This document shows positions 17,203 to 25,868 of a DNA stretch of 51,882 bases, in pieces. How positions within the stretch are numbered: the stretch's first letter is position 1; the number at the start of each line of letters is the position of its first letter. The position numbers and the translations under genes are program-made. The notes under the pieces are model-generated. The model did not search any database. It was not told where the DNA came from and was given only the letters and a program-made list of their open reading frames with translations. The stretch comes from an uncultured Bacteroidales bacterium (GTDB taxonomy: Bacteria > Bacteroidota > Bacteroidia > Bacteroidales > F082). Location of the stretch: assembly GCA_937926515.1 (NCBI GenBank), contig CALAZZ010000149.1, positions 1 through 51,882 of the forward strand, written 5' to 3'.

Positions 17203-19612
17203 CTCGCTGAAAATGCAGCTCCTTTTTTCCTTGATTTTCCTGTTGTTCGTATCCAATGTGGTGCGACCCCAGGTTTTCTATACAAGTTTTGATCCGGAAG
17301 AATCGATAAACCAATGGCTTAATGCTTCACCAGCCTTGGATTCAACCGCTTTTAAAGGGCATTACATCAATCATATCAAGGCCACTCAAACATACGGCCA
17401 TGGCTTGGAATACCTATTGCCTGACAGCTTGTTCAATACGAACCTGCACATTCACTTCAGGGGTTGGTTCAGGTTTGATTCCACCGTAAAAAATGCCACC
17501 TATGTAATCAGCCTGATGCGAAATGACAGCCTGATCTACTGGCATGGGATCAAACTAATGGATCAGATACATACCATTGGCAAATGGCAGCAGGTGGTAT
17601 CGAATATCAACATACCATTCAACTATAATCCAAACAGTCTGCTGAAAACATATATCTGGAATCCTTCATCTGAGGTTTTTGATATGGATGCAGTGGAGCT
17701 ATCAATTGAAAAGCTTGAAATACCTACATTTATGCCGGCACCGGAACCGGTTGAAGCTGTGGGGCAGGCAGAGGTACTTACGCAAAACCATTATTACGAA
17801 TTGCTTTATTTTCCAGCAAGCAATTCCATCGTGGTTGCGGATAGCAGAGGCCGACACATCACAAGACCACTGGGATGGCTTACCGAGATTTCCGATGCAG
17901 AGGGAGAAGTTGTCGAATCATACAAATGGAAGGTCGTACGCAACCGCAGCAAGGATAATGATGCCGCCATAACCTTACGTAGCAGAACAAAGCAAGGCAC
18001 GATCAAGCTAATCATAACAGCCAACTTTTTTTCACCCAGGCTACAATTCAGCGTAGAGGAAAAGCTACGCAAGCAAACTTCGTGGCATAGAAGGGCTATG
18101 GTTTTTGGTTATCATGGCAATGCAAGCCATGTGATGCGTAAAAACAGCCTGCTGGATAATCAGCACCTTCAAGAGGAATACTATCTCGACCGTGAGGGGG
18201 TGGTCATTGGAAATGACAACAGCAGCCTGACAATGTACCATATGACGGGCATCTCATCAGCACAATTGAATACTAAAAAGAAGAATCTGATCCTTAATTT
18301 GGATTATGCCTATGACCATCCGCTTCTGCACTATCCCCTTGCGCCTGATACCACAGGCATGTATATTGATTTGTCTTCTTTTACCAACAGACCTCGTCAG
18401 AAATTCCATCACCATTTCAATCTCTATGCAGGAATAGAAGCAGAAGCACCGGCCCGATTTATGCCTGTGCCTCATGGTTATGAGGCAGCCATAATTTTTA
18501 CTGAACACGCTGACTGGGCTGATGTACGTACACACAGGGCGGTGAATTTCGGGCATGAAGACGTAATCTATCCAGCCGATGCCACAGGCGGATTTGTAAA
18601 ATATAAAATTCCGGTGACCAAAAGCGTATTCTTCAACAACCCGGACAGCATCACCAACATTGAGGCCAGCCAAGGGTTGTTCACAGGCTTGCACGCAACC
18701 ATACAAACCGATACTGCATTTTATGATTTGTTGAAGCAACTGCATGAACTGGGACATGATATTTGCCTGCACACCCCTGAACAATACACTTCAACACAAG
18801 AAAACCTGAAGCAGGCCATGAAATATATGCAGCGCGAATTTGGGTCACCCACCTGGATCGACCATGGCTATAACAACCTCCCCCACAATAACCGTGAGAA
18901 TTTGGTGTGCGACGGGCTCAACCCGCACTCACCTCAATACGCCCGTGAGTTGTGGAATAATTATGGTATTCGTTATTTTTGGAATCCTTATCTTGAAGAA
19001 GTGAACCCTTTCATTGAATGGGGCTTCAATGGACATTTGCAGCTTCCTTACCTGGGATATGGTGATCTTTTCCCTAATAGGATGATCTGTAGGCACCCGG
19101 ACTTTTCAGAAGCCTTGATGTGGAGTACTACCGGTACATTGGAGGTGCACCATGAAAGGTTTTGGGGATACCTGTTTCATCCAGAGCGTCTTCAGGAACT
19201 AATCAGGAATAGAGCCATTTACATCAACCATGTTTATCCGGCATGGGTAAGTGAAAGCAAAGGTTTCTGGCGTTTTAATGAGCATGGAAAAGCAATGGCT
19301 CAACCAGGATTCAATGATGCCTTATCACGTATTGCCAAACTAAGAGAGGAGCACAAACTGCTTCCAACAACAATTGCTGAATTATTAGCATACTATGAGT
19401 CATTGCAACTACTGGACTATCAAATTTTGGATGCCGGTCGTATACTGATCACCCACAATGGCCATAATAAAATAGAGGGCTTAGGCATGGCCGTAGTTGC
19501 AGATCATATTGAAATTAACGGGATAATGCCTGACACTAAAAGAAGCGGTCAAGATATCATATTCTGGTTTGACATTGAGCCCGGAGAAAGTGTACAGATC
19601 AGGTATTGGTAA
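17195..19612 (+). CDS. large secreted protein, candidate polysaccharide deacetylase-fold enzyme with N-terminal beta-sandwich
   Basis: 805-aa exported protein of uncertain function. A signal peptide (KMQLLFSLIFLLFVSNVV) is followed by a region of about 150 residues with jelly-roll/carbohydrate-binding-module character (HIHFRGWFRF, VISLMRNDSLIYW), then a beta-rich middle part. From about residue 420 a segment has the layout of the NodB/polysaccharide deacetylase fold: AAIIFTEHADWADV (motif 1-like acidic/His strand), GHDICLHTPEQY (H-T-x-x motif 2-like) and TWIDHGYNN (motif 3-like). The reading as a deacetylase or related hydrolase is tentative. It overlaps the buk stop by 8 bases, an odd partner for a cytosolic kinase. 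An internal ATG at 17213 is an alternative start. Confidence 0.6.
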   Translation: MNSSLKMQLLFSLIFLLFVSNVVRPQVFYTSFDPEESINQWLNASPALDSTAFKGHYINHIKATQTYGHGLEYLLPDSLFNTNLHIHFRGWFRFDSTVKNATYVISLMRNDSLIYWHGIKLMDQIHTIGKWQQVVSNINIPFNYNPNSLLKTYIWNPSSEVFDMDAVELSIEKLEIPTFMPAPEPVEAVGQAEVLTQNHYYELLYFPASNSIVVADSRGRHITRPLGWLTEISDAEGEVVESYKWKVVRNRSKDNDAAITLRSRTKQGTIKLIITANFFSPRLQFSVEEKLRKQTSWHRRAMVFGYHGNASHVMRKNSLLDNQHLQEEYYLDREGVVIGNDNSSLTMYHMTGISSAQLNTKKKNLILNLDYAYDHPLLHYPLAPDTTGMYIDLSSFTNRPRQKFHHHFNLYAGIEAEAPARFMPVPHGYEAAIIFTEHADWADVRTHRAVNFGHEDVIYPADATGGFVKYKIPVTKSVFFNNPDSITNIEASQGLFTGLHATIQTDTAFYDLLKQLHELGHDICLHTPEQYTSTQENLKQAMKYMQREFGSPTWIDHGYNNLPHNNRENLVCDGLNPHSPQYARELWNNYGIRYFWNPYLEEVNPFIEWGFNGHLQLPYLGYGDLFPNRMICRHPDFSEALMWSTTGTLEVHHERFWGYLFHPERLQELIRNRAIYINHVYPAWVSESKGFWRFNEHGKAMAQPGFNDALSRIAKLREEHKLLPTTIAELLAYYESLQLLDYQILDAGRILITHNGHNKIEGLGMAVVADHIEINGIMPDTKRSGQDIIFWFDIEPGESVQIRYW

Positions 19613-19638
19613 ACGGGATTAACCAAATCAGCTTTTAA

Positions 19639-21957
19639 CTATTTCATTTTCTCAACCGAAACTTTCTTGCGGCCTGACCTGAATTTTAACAAAGTATATA
19701 CCCCAATTGCAGCCAGGGATAGAACTGTTATTTCTCCCATGGTATCAATTCCCCTGAAGTCAACAAGGATCACGTTCACTATATTTCGGCCATGAGCTTC
19801 CACATAACTATTCTCCAGGAAGAATGTACTTATTTTACTCTCGGAAGGCATGTTGAGCACCAATAACACAAGTATGCTAATGGTTGCCCCGGCAGCAATG
19901 GATATGATGGCATCTCGGCTGGTGTTCTTTCGTGTGCTGATTTTGGAAAAGCGGGGTACATTGTATGCGATCAGTACCAGCAGGATTACAGTAAGGGTTT
20001 CAATGGAAAACTGCGTAAGAGCAAGATCAGGAGCACTGAAAAATGCAAAAATGAGGGCGATACCATAGCCCACAACTCCCAGAGCAGCCACAGAGCTTAA
20101 CACCGATTTGGCCCTTAATGCGGCAAAGGCGGCCAGCAGCATGATCACCACGATCAGAAACTCATAGAAATAGATGCCACTAAAATCAACTCGCAGCAAG
20201 CCGATCACATCTTTATAGTAGATGGCACCCAGAACAAGACCGATAAATACCGAAAGTATCCAGTAAAAATAATGGCGCAGGTATCCATTTTGGAAAAATG
20301 CTGTTTGCCTGGTTGAAAAAGTAACCAGCCCTTTCATCATCAGTTTATAGCCTTCTTCGGGACCATATAAGGCCAGCTTGTCAAAAAATGCAATATGCCT
20401 TTTAACCGTATAGGAAATGTAAAACAAACCTATACCACCGGCCAGGGTTAATAAACTGAGCAGCAGCAATGGTGTAAATCCATGCCACAGCGCAAGCTTT
20501 GCACCCTCAAAGCCAGCTATAATATTCACTCCGGGAAGGATAAGCCCTTTTGATATCCATCCGGGGAACATTCCCAATACCAAGCCCAAAAGACCTAGTA
20601 GTACTGGTCCAATCCAAAGGGTTATCGGAGCATGATGCGGATGCTTGGGCGGTTCAATGAACTTACCAAAAAAAGGCTTGATACCTACCATGATGGCAGT
20701 TGCAACCAGAAACATATTCGTGAGCACTGCAATCACTGTAAGCATCACCGGGTTGACAGCAAAATGTGCAGTGGATTCATAAATGAGTTCTTTTGCAACA
20801 AATCCAAGGAAAGGAGGTATGCCGGAATAAGAGAAAGCGGCAAGTATGGCACCCAGAAAGATAAGCGGCAAAAAGGATTTCAGCCCACCGAGTTTGCGTA
20901 TGTCGCGTGTGCCGGTTTCATGATCAATGGCACCGGCAACCAAAAACAACCCCCCCTTGTACATGGCATGAACCACCAGAAATGTGATGGCAGCAGTTAT
21001 TGCATATTTTCCGCCCAACCCAATCAAAAACACCATGATACCCAAAGCGCTCACTGTGGTATAGGCCAAAATACGTTTGAGATCATTTTGCCCGATGGCC
21101 ATAGCAGCACCCATAAGCATGGTAAGCCCTCCAAAAGCAATTAGAGTTATATGCCACACATCAGTACCTGAAAGTATAGGATTCAGCCTTGCCAAAAGGA
21201 AAACCCCTGCCTTCACCATAGTCGCCGAGTGCAGATAAGCACTCACTGGCGTCGGAGCTTCCATGGCATTCGGCAACCAGTAATGGAAAGGCCATTGTGC
21301 CGATTTGGTAAAAGCACCCAAAAACACCAATATCAGGATCGGCAGGTAAAGAGAGTGGCTTACAATGGTTGCTGATTGATCGAACAGCTCAGAAATGTTG
21401 AAACTGCCTCCAACGATACCCATCAGCAGCAACCCTGCCATAAGAGCCAAACCACCTCCACCAGTTACAATTAGAGCCTGTAAGGCGGCATAACGTGAGC
21501 GTTCCTGTTCATGATTGAATCCGATAAGTAAATAGGAGCTGATACTAGTAAGCTCCCAGAAGATGAACAAGGCCAGGATATTATCAGATAACACCACGCC
21601 GAGCATGGAGGTCATAAAAAACAACAAATAGCCGTAAAAACGTGCAAGTTTTTTATGGCCATGCAGATATCCACTCGCATAGAAAACAATAATGGCACCA
21701 ATGCCACTTACAATTAATGCAAACGTGAGGCTGAGCCCGTCAACAACAAAATTCAGGTTTACATCCAACATAGGAAACCACTTATAGCTAAGCAGTAACA
21801 CATCACCTTGCGAAACCGGTCCGATCATATTGGCCAGATAAATAAAAATACCTACTGGCACCATAGTTAAAATGATACCCGATAACTTTGGTGTAATCCT
21901 GTAAATGAAAGGGGCAGCAATAGCAGCAAGAAATCCTATGAAAATACTCAATAACAT
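19639..21957 (-). CDS. mrpA: Mrp cation/proton antiporter subunit A
   Basis: 772-aa polytopic membrane protein, the largest Mrp subunit and a relative of NuoL. The N-terminal two thirds contains the conserved proton-channel core (LFIFWELTSISSYLLIGF with the functional Glu, and SAQWPFHYWLPNAMEAPTPV, HSATMVKAGVF). The C-terminal part (ALRAKSVLSSVAALGVVGYG, FSAPDLALTQFSIETLTVI) is the MrpA-specific extension, and the last segment resembles the N-terminal part of MrpB (VNVILVDFRGIDTMGEITVL). It is the last gene of the operon, 11 bases after mrpG, instead of first as in the standard mrpABCDEFG. With the other subunits it should export Na+ (or K+) in exchange for H+. Confidence 0.95.
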   Translation of the reverse strand: MLLSIFIGFLAAIAAPFIYRITPKLSGIILTMVPVGIFIYLANMIGPVSQGDVLLLSYKWFPMLDVNLNFVVDGLSLTFALIVSGIGAIIVFYASGYLHGHKKLARFYGYLLFFMTSMLGVVLSDNILALFIFWELTSISSYLLIGFNHEQERSRYAALQALIVTGGGGLALMAGLLLMGIVGGSFNISELFDQSATIVSHSLYLPILILVFLGAFTKSAQWPFHYWLPNAMEAPTPVSAYLHSATMVKAGVFLLARLNPILSGTDVWHITLIAFGGLTMLMGAAMAIGQNDLKRILAYTTVSALGIMVFLIGLGGKYAITAAITFLVVHAMYKGGLFLVAGAIDHETGTRDIRKLGGLKSFLPLIFLGAILAAFSYSGIPPFLGFVAKELIYESTAHFAVNPVMLTVIAVLTNMFLVATAIMVGIKPFFGKFIEPPKHPHHAPITLWIGPVLLGLLGLVLGMFPGWISKGLILPGVNIIAGFEGAKLALWHGFTPLLLLSLLTLAGGIGLFYISYTVKRHIAFFDKLALYGPEEGYKLMMKGLVTFSTRQTAFFQNGYLRHYFYWILSVFIGLVLGAIYYKDVIGLLRVDFSGIYFYEFLIVVIMLLAAFAALRAKSVLSSVAALGVVGYGIALIFAFFSAPDLALTQFSIETLTVILLVLIAYNVPRFSKISTRKNTSRDAIISIAAGATISILVLLVLNMPSESKISTFFLENSYVEAHGRNIVNVILVDFRGIDTMGEITVLSLAAIGVYTLLKFRSGRKKVSVEKMK

Positions 21958-21968
21958 ATTGTGTTCTC

Positions 21969-22370
21969 CTATGCTTCTTTAGTATCGGTTAAAGTTTCCT
22001 TTTGGTCCCCTTTCTTTTTCAGGGGTTTGTACACATGTTTTTCATGGTCATATTGGTCTTTCATATCGTCGCATACGGTTTTCTCCCACATGGGCAAGCC
22101 GATGATATGCGAGGACCGGCCCAGCATATGGGCACCTATGGGGACTGTAAGGATCAGAAAAATGATCACGCCTATGATATGCAGCAATATACCAAAATCA
22201 TGAAAGTGAATGGCAACCGCAACAAGCATGGAGGCTACACCAAAAGTGCCGGCAATCGTAGAGGCTGACATACGCAAATACACATCCGGCATCTTAAGCA
22301 ATCCGATCGAGGCGATTAGGATAAACAGCGCTCCAATGATCATAAAAAACAATACAAAATATGTTGACAT
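21969..22370 (-). CDS. mrpG: Mrp cation/proton antiporter subunit G
   Basis: 133-aa small membrane subunit with three hydrophobic helices. It carries the MnhG/PhaG signature in SIGLLKMPDVYLRMSASTIAGTFG and a C-terminal charged tail of about 35 residues (KKKGDQKETLTDTKEA), somewhat longer than usual. It lies 29 bases after mrpF and 11 bases before mrpA in the same operon and is required for assembly of the antiporter complex in studied systems. Confidence 0.93.
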   Translation of the reverse strand: MSTYFVLFFMIIGALFILIASIGLLKMPDVYLRMSASTIAGTFGVASMLVAVAIHFHDFGILLHIIGVIIFLILTVPIGAHMLGRSSHIIGLPMWEKTVCDDMKDQYDHEKHVYKPLKKKGDQKETLTDTKEA

Positions 22371-22399
22371 GGTCTATCTTTTTTTTGTTGGATATAAAC

Positions 22400-22693
22400 T
22401 TATCGTACATCAAATTTGTCTTTTTCCTGGTCACCCTTAACATAATAATATGTAAAAGCAACCGTGCTCAAAAAGGCAATCAATGCCAAAATGAGTGAAA
22501 TATCAATGACAACTTCCCTGTCGAACAGGATGGCATAAGCCGAAAAGGATCCAATGCCAACGATAACAAGCAGGTCGAGTGCCACCACCCTGTCCATCAG
22601 GCTTGGCCCCCTGAACACCCGAATAAAAATAAGCAACATGGATAGGCTCAGTACGGGTAAAATAAAATAGATAATGATTGGTTCAAGATTCAT
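22400..22693 (-). CDS. mrpF: Mrp cation/proton antiporter subunit F
   Basis: 97-aa membrane protein with three helices. The MnhF/PhaF signature RVFRGPSLMDRVVALDLL lies in the first cytoplasmic loop, and the second helix carries the usual hydrophobic run after it. Its start overlaps the mrpE stop by 4 bases, the usual tight coupling between these two genes. It forms part of the seven-subunit antiporter. Confidence 0.93.
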   Translation of the reverse strand: MNLEPIIIYFILPVLSLSMLLIFIRVFRGPSLMDRVVALDLLVIVGIGSFSAYAILFDREVVIDISLILALIAFLSTVAFTYYYVKGDQEKDKFDVR

Positions 22694-23169
22694 CGCAATA
22701 CCTCCAGAATTTTTTTCTCAAGTCCGTTTTTAATATCGTCAATCGACTTCTGTTTATCCTCATCCAGGTAAACATTATATACATATAGGTAGCTTTTGTC
22801 TTCAGATACAGCAAGGCTAGTCGTGCCCGGGGTCAAAGTGATGGAGTTGGCCAGTGAGGTGATCTCCAGGTCAGTTTTAGCATCAAGTGGAACGGCAATA
22901 ATACCGGGACGCATATAATGACGTGGTGTAATGATGTCAAAACCAATGCGTAGGCTGCCTTTGATTACCTCACGGACAAATAAACTAACAAAGCTGAAAA
23001 ATCGAGGGATAAAGGTAATATACCTTTTTTCGGCCTTGTTTTTTCGGTTTACGAACCAGAGCACAATAAAGCCAACCACAAATCCGAAAAGAAAATTCGA
23101 CAGGTTAAACCGCATGGTGGCAGCTAACCATATAAATGATAGTAGAAAGTTTGCCAATAGATTTTTCAT
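22690..23169 (-). CDS. mrpE: Mrp cation/proton antiporter subunit E
   Basis: 159-aa membrane protein of the MnhE/PhaE family. It has short hydrophobic helices at the N-terminus (FLLSFIWLAATMRFNLSNF) and a C-terminal cytosolic domain with the family pattern SLANSITLTPGTTSLAVSED. Both ends overlap its neighbours by 4 bases (mrpD upstream, mrpF downstream), so translation is coupled. Confidence 0.93.
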   Translation of the reverse strand: MKNLLANFLLSFIWLAATMRFNLSNFLFGFVVGFIVLWFVNRKNKAEKRYITFIPRFFSFVSLFVREVIKGSLRIGFDIITPRHYMRPGIIAVPLDAKTDLEITSLANSITLTPGTTSLAVSEDKSYLYVYNVYLDEDKQKSIDDIKNGLEKKILEVLR

Positions 23170-24701
23170 TGTACACCTCCCAATACTGTATTAATATAAT
23201 TCTGAGGATTCATCAGTTCAGTAGCGGCCCTGTCAGCAACCTGGAAAAATGGTTCCGGATAAAAACCGATAGCAAGTGTGATGGTAGCCAGCATGATAAT
23301 CGCCACGGACATAAACACATTCTGACGAGCAAACAGACCCGGTATTTGTTTCTCACTACTGCATTTGCCCGGATCGTTCTTCCAAAAAGCTTCATTCCAG
23401 ATCTTGGTCATTGAATACAAGGTGAGCAGTCCAACGAGCAGTGCCACAAAAACAATGAAATACGAATGAAGATCCAGGGCTGCCTTCACCACAAATAATT
23501 TTGACCAGAAACCCGACAATGGAGGGATGCCAGCGAGTGAAAGGGCCGGAATCAGGAACATCACACCCAAGAATGGATAAGTGTTTACCAATCCGCCAAC
23601 TTTGCGAACATCATAGCTTCCGCCAAGGCGCTTTACCAGCCCGCTTACCAGGAAGAGATTGGCCTTAACGATGATGTGGTGCATGATATAAAATATGGCA
23701 CCTGCAATAGCCAGAGGTGTATACAGTGCAAGCCCCATGATCATGTACCCAATCTGGCTTATGATATGAAACGACAGAATGCGCCGCATATCATATTGTG
23801 AAGCAGCACCCAACACCCCTACAAACATGGTAAATCCTGAAATCCAAAGGATCAGCGTATGGGTATAGCCGATATCACCAATGAAAATTAAGGTAAATAC
23901 GCGTATCAGTGAGTAAACCCCCACCTTGGTAAGCATTCCGGCAAAAATGGCTGAAATACTGATGGGTGGTGTGTGGTATGATGCCGGCAACCAGAAAAAT
24001 AATGGAAAAACTGCAGCTTTGATGCCGAAACAAATCAAGAAAAACATGGCTACTACCGTTACCATAGCCTGGTTTTCAACTTCGTGTATTTTAACAGCCA
24101 GGTCAGCCATATTAAGCGTACCTGTCAGGCCATAAAGAAAGCCTACACCTATCAGGAAAAAAGCAGATGAAATTAGGTTGATGGTCACATATTTGAAGGT
24201 ACCTTCAAGCTGTAGCTTAGTTCCATCTAGTGATAAAAGTATAAATGAGGAGATCAGCATCACCTCAAACCATACGTACATATTGAAAAGGTCGCCTGTA
24301 AGGAAAGCTCCGTTGATGCCCATGTACATAATGTTAAGCAAAGGATAATAGCCAAATTGTTGCCGCTTGTTGGTCATATCGCAGATATGTCTGCTCTTGC
24401 GCATGGATGAAATGGAATAAATGGCTATCGCAAAAGCCATTACAACAGTGATCAATACCATGATGGAACTGAATGTGTCGGCTACGATAGAAATTCCAAA
24501 TGGAGCAGCCCAATTGCCTGCCTGGGTTACCAAAATACCCTCATTCAACACCTGGTATAATAACAATACACCAATTAGCAGAAAAATAAACGATCCTATC
24601 AGGTTTGCAATTTCCTGCAGCCTGCGATTTTGCCACAACGAAAGGGTAATGAGTCCAAGTATGAGTGGGAAAACGATCGGAGCAATTACAATAGCATTCA
24701 T
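23166..24701 (-). CDS. mrpD: Mrp cation/proton antiporter subunit D
   Basis: 511-aa polytopic subunit related to NuoN/NuoM, with about 14 membrane helices. Landmarks are NMYVWFEVMLISSFILLSL with the conserved Glu, the channel Lys region FGIKAAVFPLFFWLPASYHTPP, and MHHIIVKANLFLVSGL. It is one of the two large subunits thought to carry protons in the complex. It is preceded by mrpC with a 21-base gap and overlaps mrpE by 4 bases. Confidence 0.95.
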   Translation of the reverse strand: MNAIVIAPIVFPLILGLITLSLWQNRRLQEIANLIGSFIFLLIGVLLLYQVLNEGILVTQAGNWAAPFGISIVADTFSSIMVLITVVMAFAIAIYSISSMRKSRHICDMTNKRQQFGYYPLLNIMYMGINGAFLTGDLFNMYVWFEVMLISSFILLSLDGTKLQLEGTFKYVTINLISSAFFLIGVGFLYGLTGTLNMADLAVKIHEVENQAMVTVVAMFFLICFGIKAAVFPLFFWLPASYHTPPISISAIFAGMLTKVGVYSLIRVFTLIFIGDIGYTHTLILWISGFTMFVGVLGAASQYDMRRILSFHIISQIGYMIMGLALYTPLAIAGAIFYIMHHIIVKANLFLVSGLVKRLGGSYDVRKVGGLVNTYPFLGVMFLIPALSLAGIPPLSGFWSKLFVVKAALDLHSYFIVFVALLVGLLTLYSMTKIWNEAFWKNDPGKCSSEKQIPGLFARQNVFMSVAIIMLATITLAIGFYPEPFFQVADRAATELMNPQNYINTVLGGVQ

Positions 24702-24722
24702 AAATTCTGTTTCTAAAAGAGA

Positions 24723-25070
24723 TTATTGATCACTTGCCTTCAACTTGTCAGTATCATCCACACCTACTGATTGATATACCTGCTCAATAAGTACGATGGT
24801 GAATGCAGTAACACCAAAACCAATTACAATTGCTGTCAAAATGAGTGCCTGGGGCAATGGATCAGCCACGGATTCGGTAAGATGTTTTTTACCTTCCTCA
24901 ATTAAGGGAGCTTTTCCCCTGACTACAGTCCCAATTGTAAAAATCAATAAGTTACAAGCATGAGCCAGGAGCGAGAGTCCAATGATCAACTTGATTATAC
25001 TTCGCCTGAGAATCATGTAAATGGCAGCGGCAAACAATCCACCTATAAGTATTGCCAGTAAAGATTCCAT
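24723..25070 (-). CDS. mrpC: Mrp cation/proton antiporter subunit C
   Basis: 115-aa NuoK-like subunit with three helices (LAILIGGLFAAAIYMIL, LIIGLSLLAHACNLLIF, ALILTAIVIGFGVTAF). The PLPQALILTAIVIG run is the MnhC/NuoK signature. A polar segment of about 15 residues in the second loop (GKKHLTESVADP) is typical of MrpC. It lies 3 bases after the mrpB stop. Confidence 0.94.
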   Translation of the reverse strand: MESLLAILIGGLFAAAIYMILRRSIIKLIIGLSLLAHACNLLIFTIGTVVRGKAPLIEEGKKHLTESVADPLPQALILTAIVIGFGVTAFTIVLIEQVYQSVGVDDTDKLKASDQ

Positions 25071-25073
25071 GGA

Positions 25074-25484
25074 TTATTCTTTTAATTTTAAAGTAAATAT
25101 GATGCTTGTAGATGCACCGAAAACAACAAGGTATACACCTATATCAAAAAGCAATGGGGTGCTAAGCGGTCCAAGAACAGGGAATTCATAAGCACCCCAC
25201 AATCCGGTAAATGCTGGCAGTCCAACAAAAAGCCCCATCAAACCACTAAAAAGTGCAAAAGACAAGCCTGTGATGATAAATACAGTTGGGCTGAGCGGAA
25301 ATATCTGCCTGGCATGCGCAACACCGTGCGCAATGGTATATAGCGCAAATGCCATCGAAGCAATCAAGCCCCCAACGAATCCACCTCCCGGCTCCTGATG
25401 TCCGCGGATCAGGATAAAAACCGAAAATAAAAGCAATATGGGAAGCAAAACACGTGTGGCAGTAGATAAAATTACTGAATTCAT
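25074..25484 (-). CDS. mrpB: Mrp cation/proton antiporter subunit B
   Basis: 136-aa membrane subunit, first gene of this operon. The family signature is FSVFILIRGHQEPGGGFVGGLI near the N-terminus, followed by four hydrophobic helices. In the standard order this gene follows mrpA; here mrpA is moved to the end, giving B-C-D-E-F-G-A. A promoter-like box lies 47 bases upstream. Confidence 0.94.
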   Translation of the reverse strand: MNSVILSTATRVLLPILLLFSVFILIRGHQEPGGGFVGGLIASMAFALYTIAHGVAHARQIFPLSPTVFIITGLSFALFSGLMGLFVGLPAFTGLWGAYEFPVLGPLSTPLLFDIGVYLVVFGASTSIIFTLKLKE

Positions 25485-25530
25485 AATGAGTTTATTATAT
25501 GAATATTGCCATCAAGAATCTGATTGGCGG

Positions 25531-25538
25531 CAAAGGTA
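25531..25538 (-). promoter_or_regulatory. Bacteroidota-type -7 promoter box for the mrp operon
   Basis: Plus-strand CAAAGGTA reads TACCTTTG on the minus strand, an exact TAnnTTTG match, 47 bases before the mrpB ATG. A matching -33 TTTG was not seen. Confidence 0.45.
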
Positions 25539-25656
25539 AAAAAATCTTATGCACTAACTGCGCCCTACAACATACTGAACAATAGACTGAAATGTGACAG
25601 AAAAAGGATAATCAAAAGAAATAGAATAGTTTATCAACTTAAATGAGGTAATTAAT

Positions 25657-25675
25657 TTTGATAATTTATATCAAA
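25657..25675. promoter_or_regulatory. perfect 7-bp inverted repeat, candidate operator
   Basis: TTTGATA and TATCAAA separated by ATTTA, in the middle of the divergent region between the mrp operon and the EEP-family gene. Its symmetry and place suit a dimeric regulator, but in AT-rich DNA such repeats also arise by chance. Confidence 0.25.
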
Positions 25676-25868
25676 TCTAAATAGTTAGATGTAAGCATAC
25701 TACGAAAATTTACTGGCAGTTTCGCGTGTTGTACATTTAAATTTGAGAGATCGAGGCATTTGAATGAATTGATTTAGGATCATTTTAGACGATTATTTTG
25801 CTTTTTTTAAGTAGCTTTAACTGTCAGTTCATATATTTACAAATTAAACCCAAAAGCCACCATGCTTC

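Larger units (their letters stand above)
25485..25868. other. divergent intergenic region between mrpB and the EEP-family gene
   Basis: A 384-base AT-rich stretch between two divergent genes, with no coding frame of note. It holds a -7 box for the mrp operon (25531-25538), a perfect 7-bp inverted repeat (25657-25675) and long T/A runs. It is the only likely place for control of the seven-gene mrp operon. Confidence 0.5.

Noticed and set aside
20632..21144. 170-codon plus-strand frame inside mrpA
   Set aside because: Antisense shadow of a membrane protein: His/Lys/Gln-rich product without any motif, while mrpA on the other strand is unmistakable.
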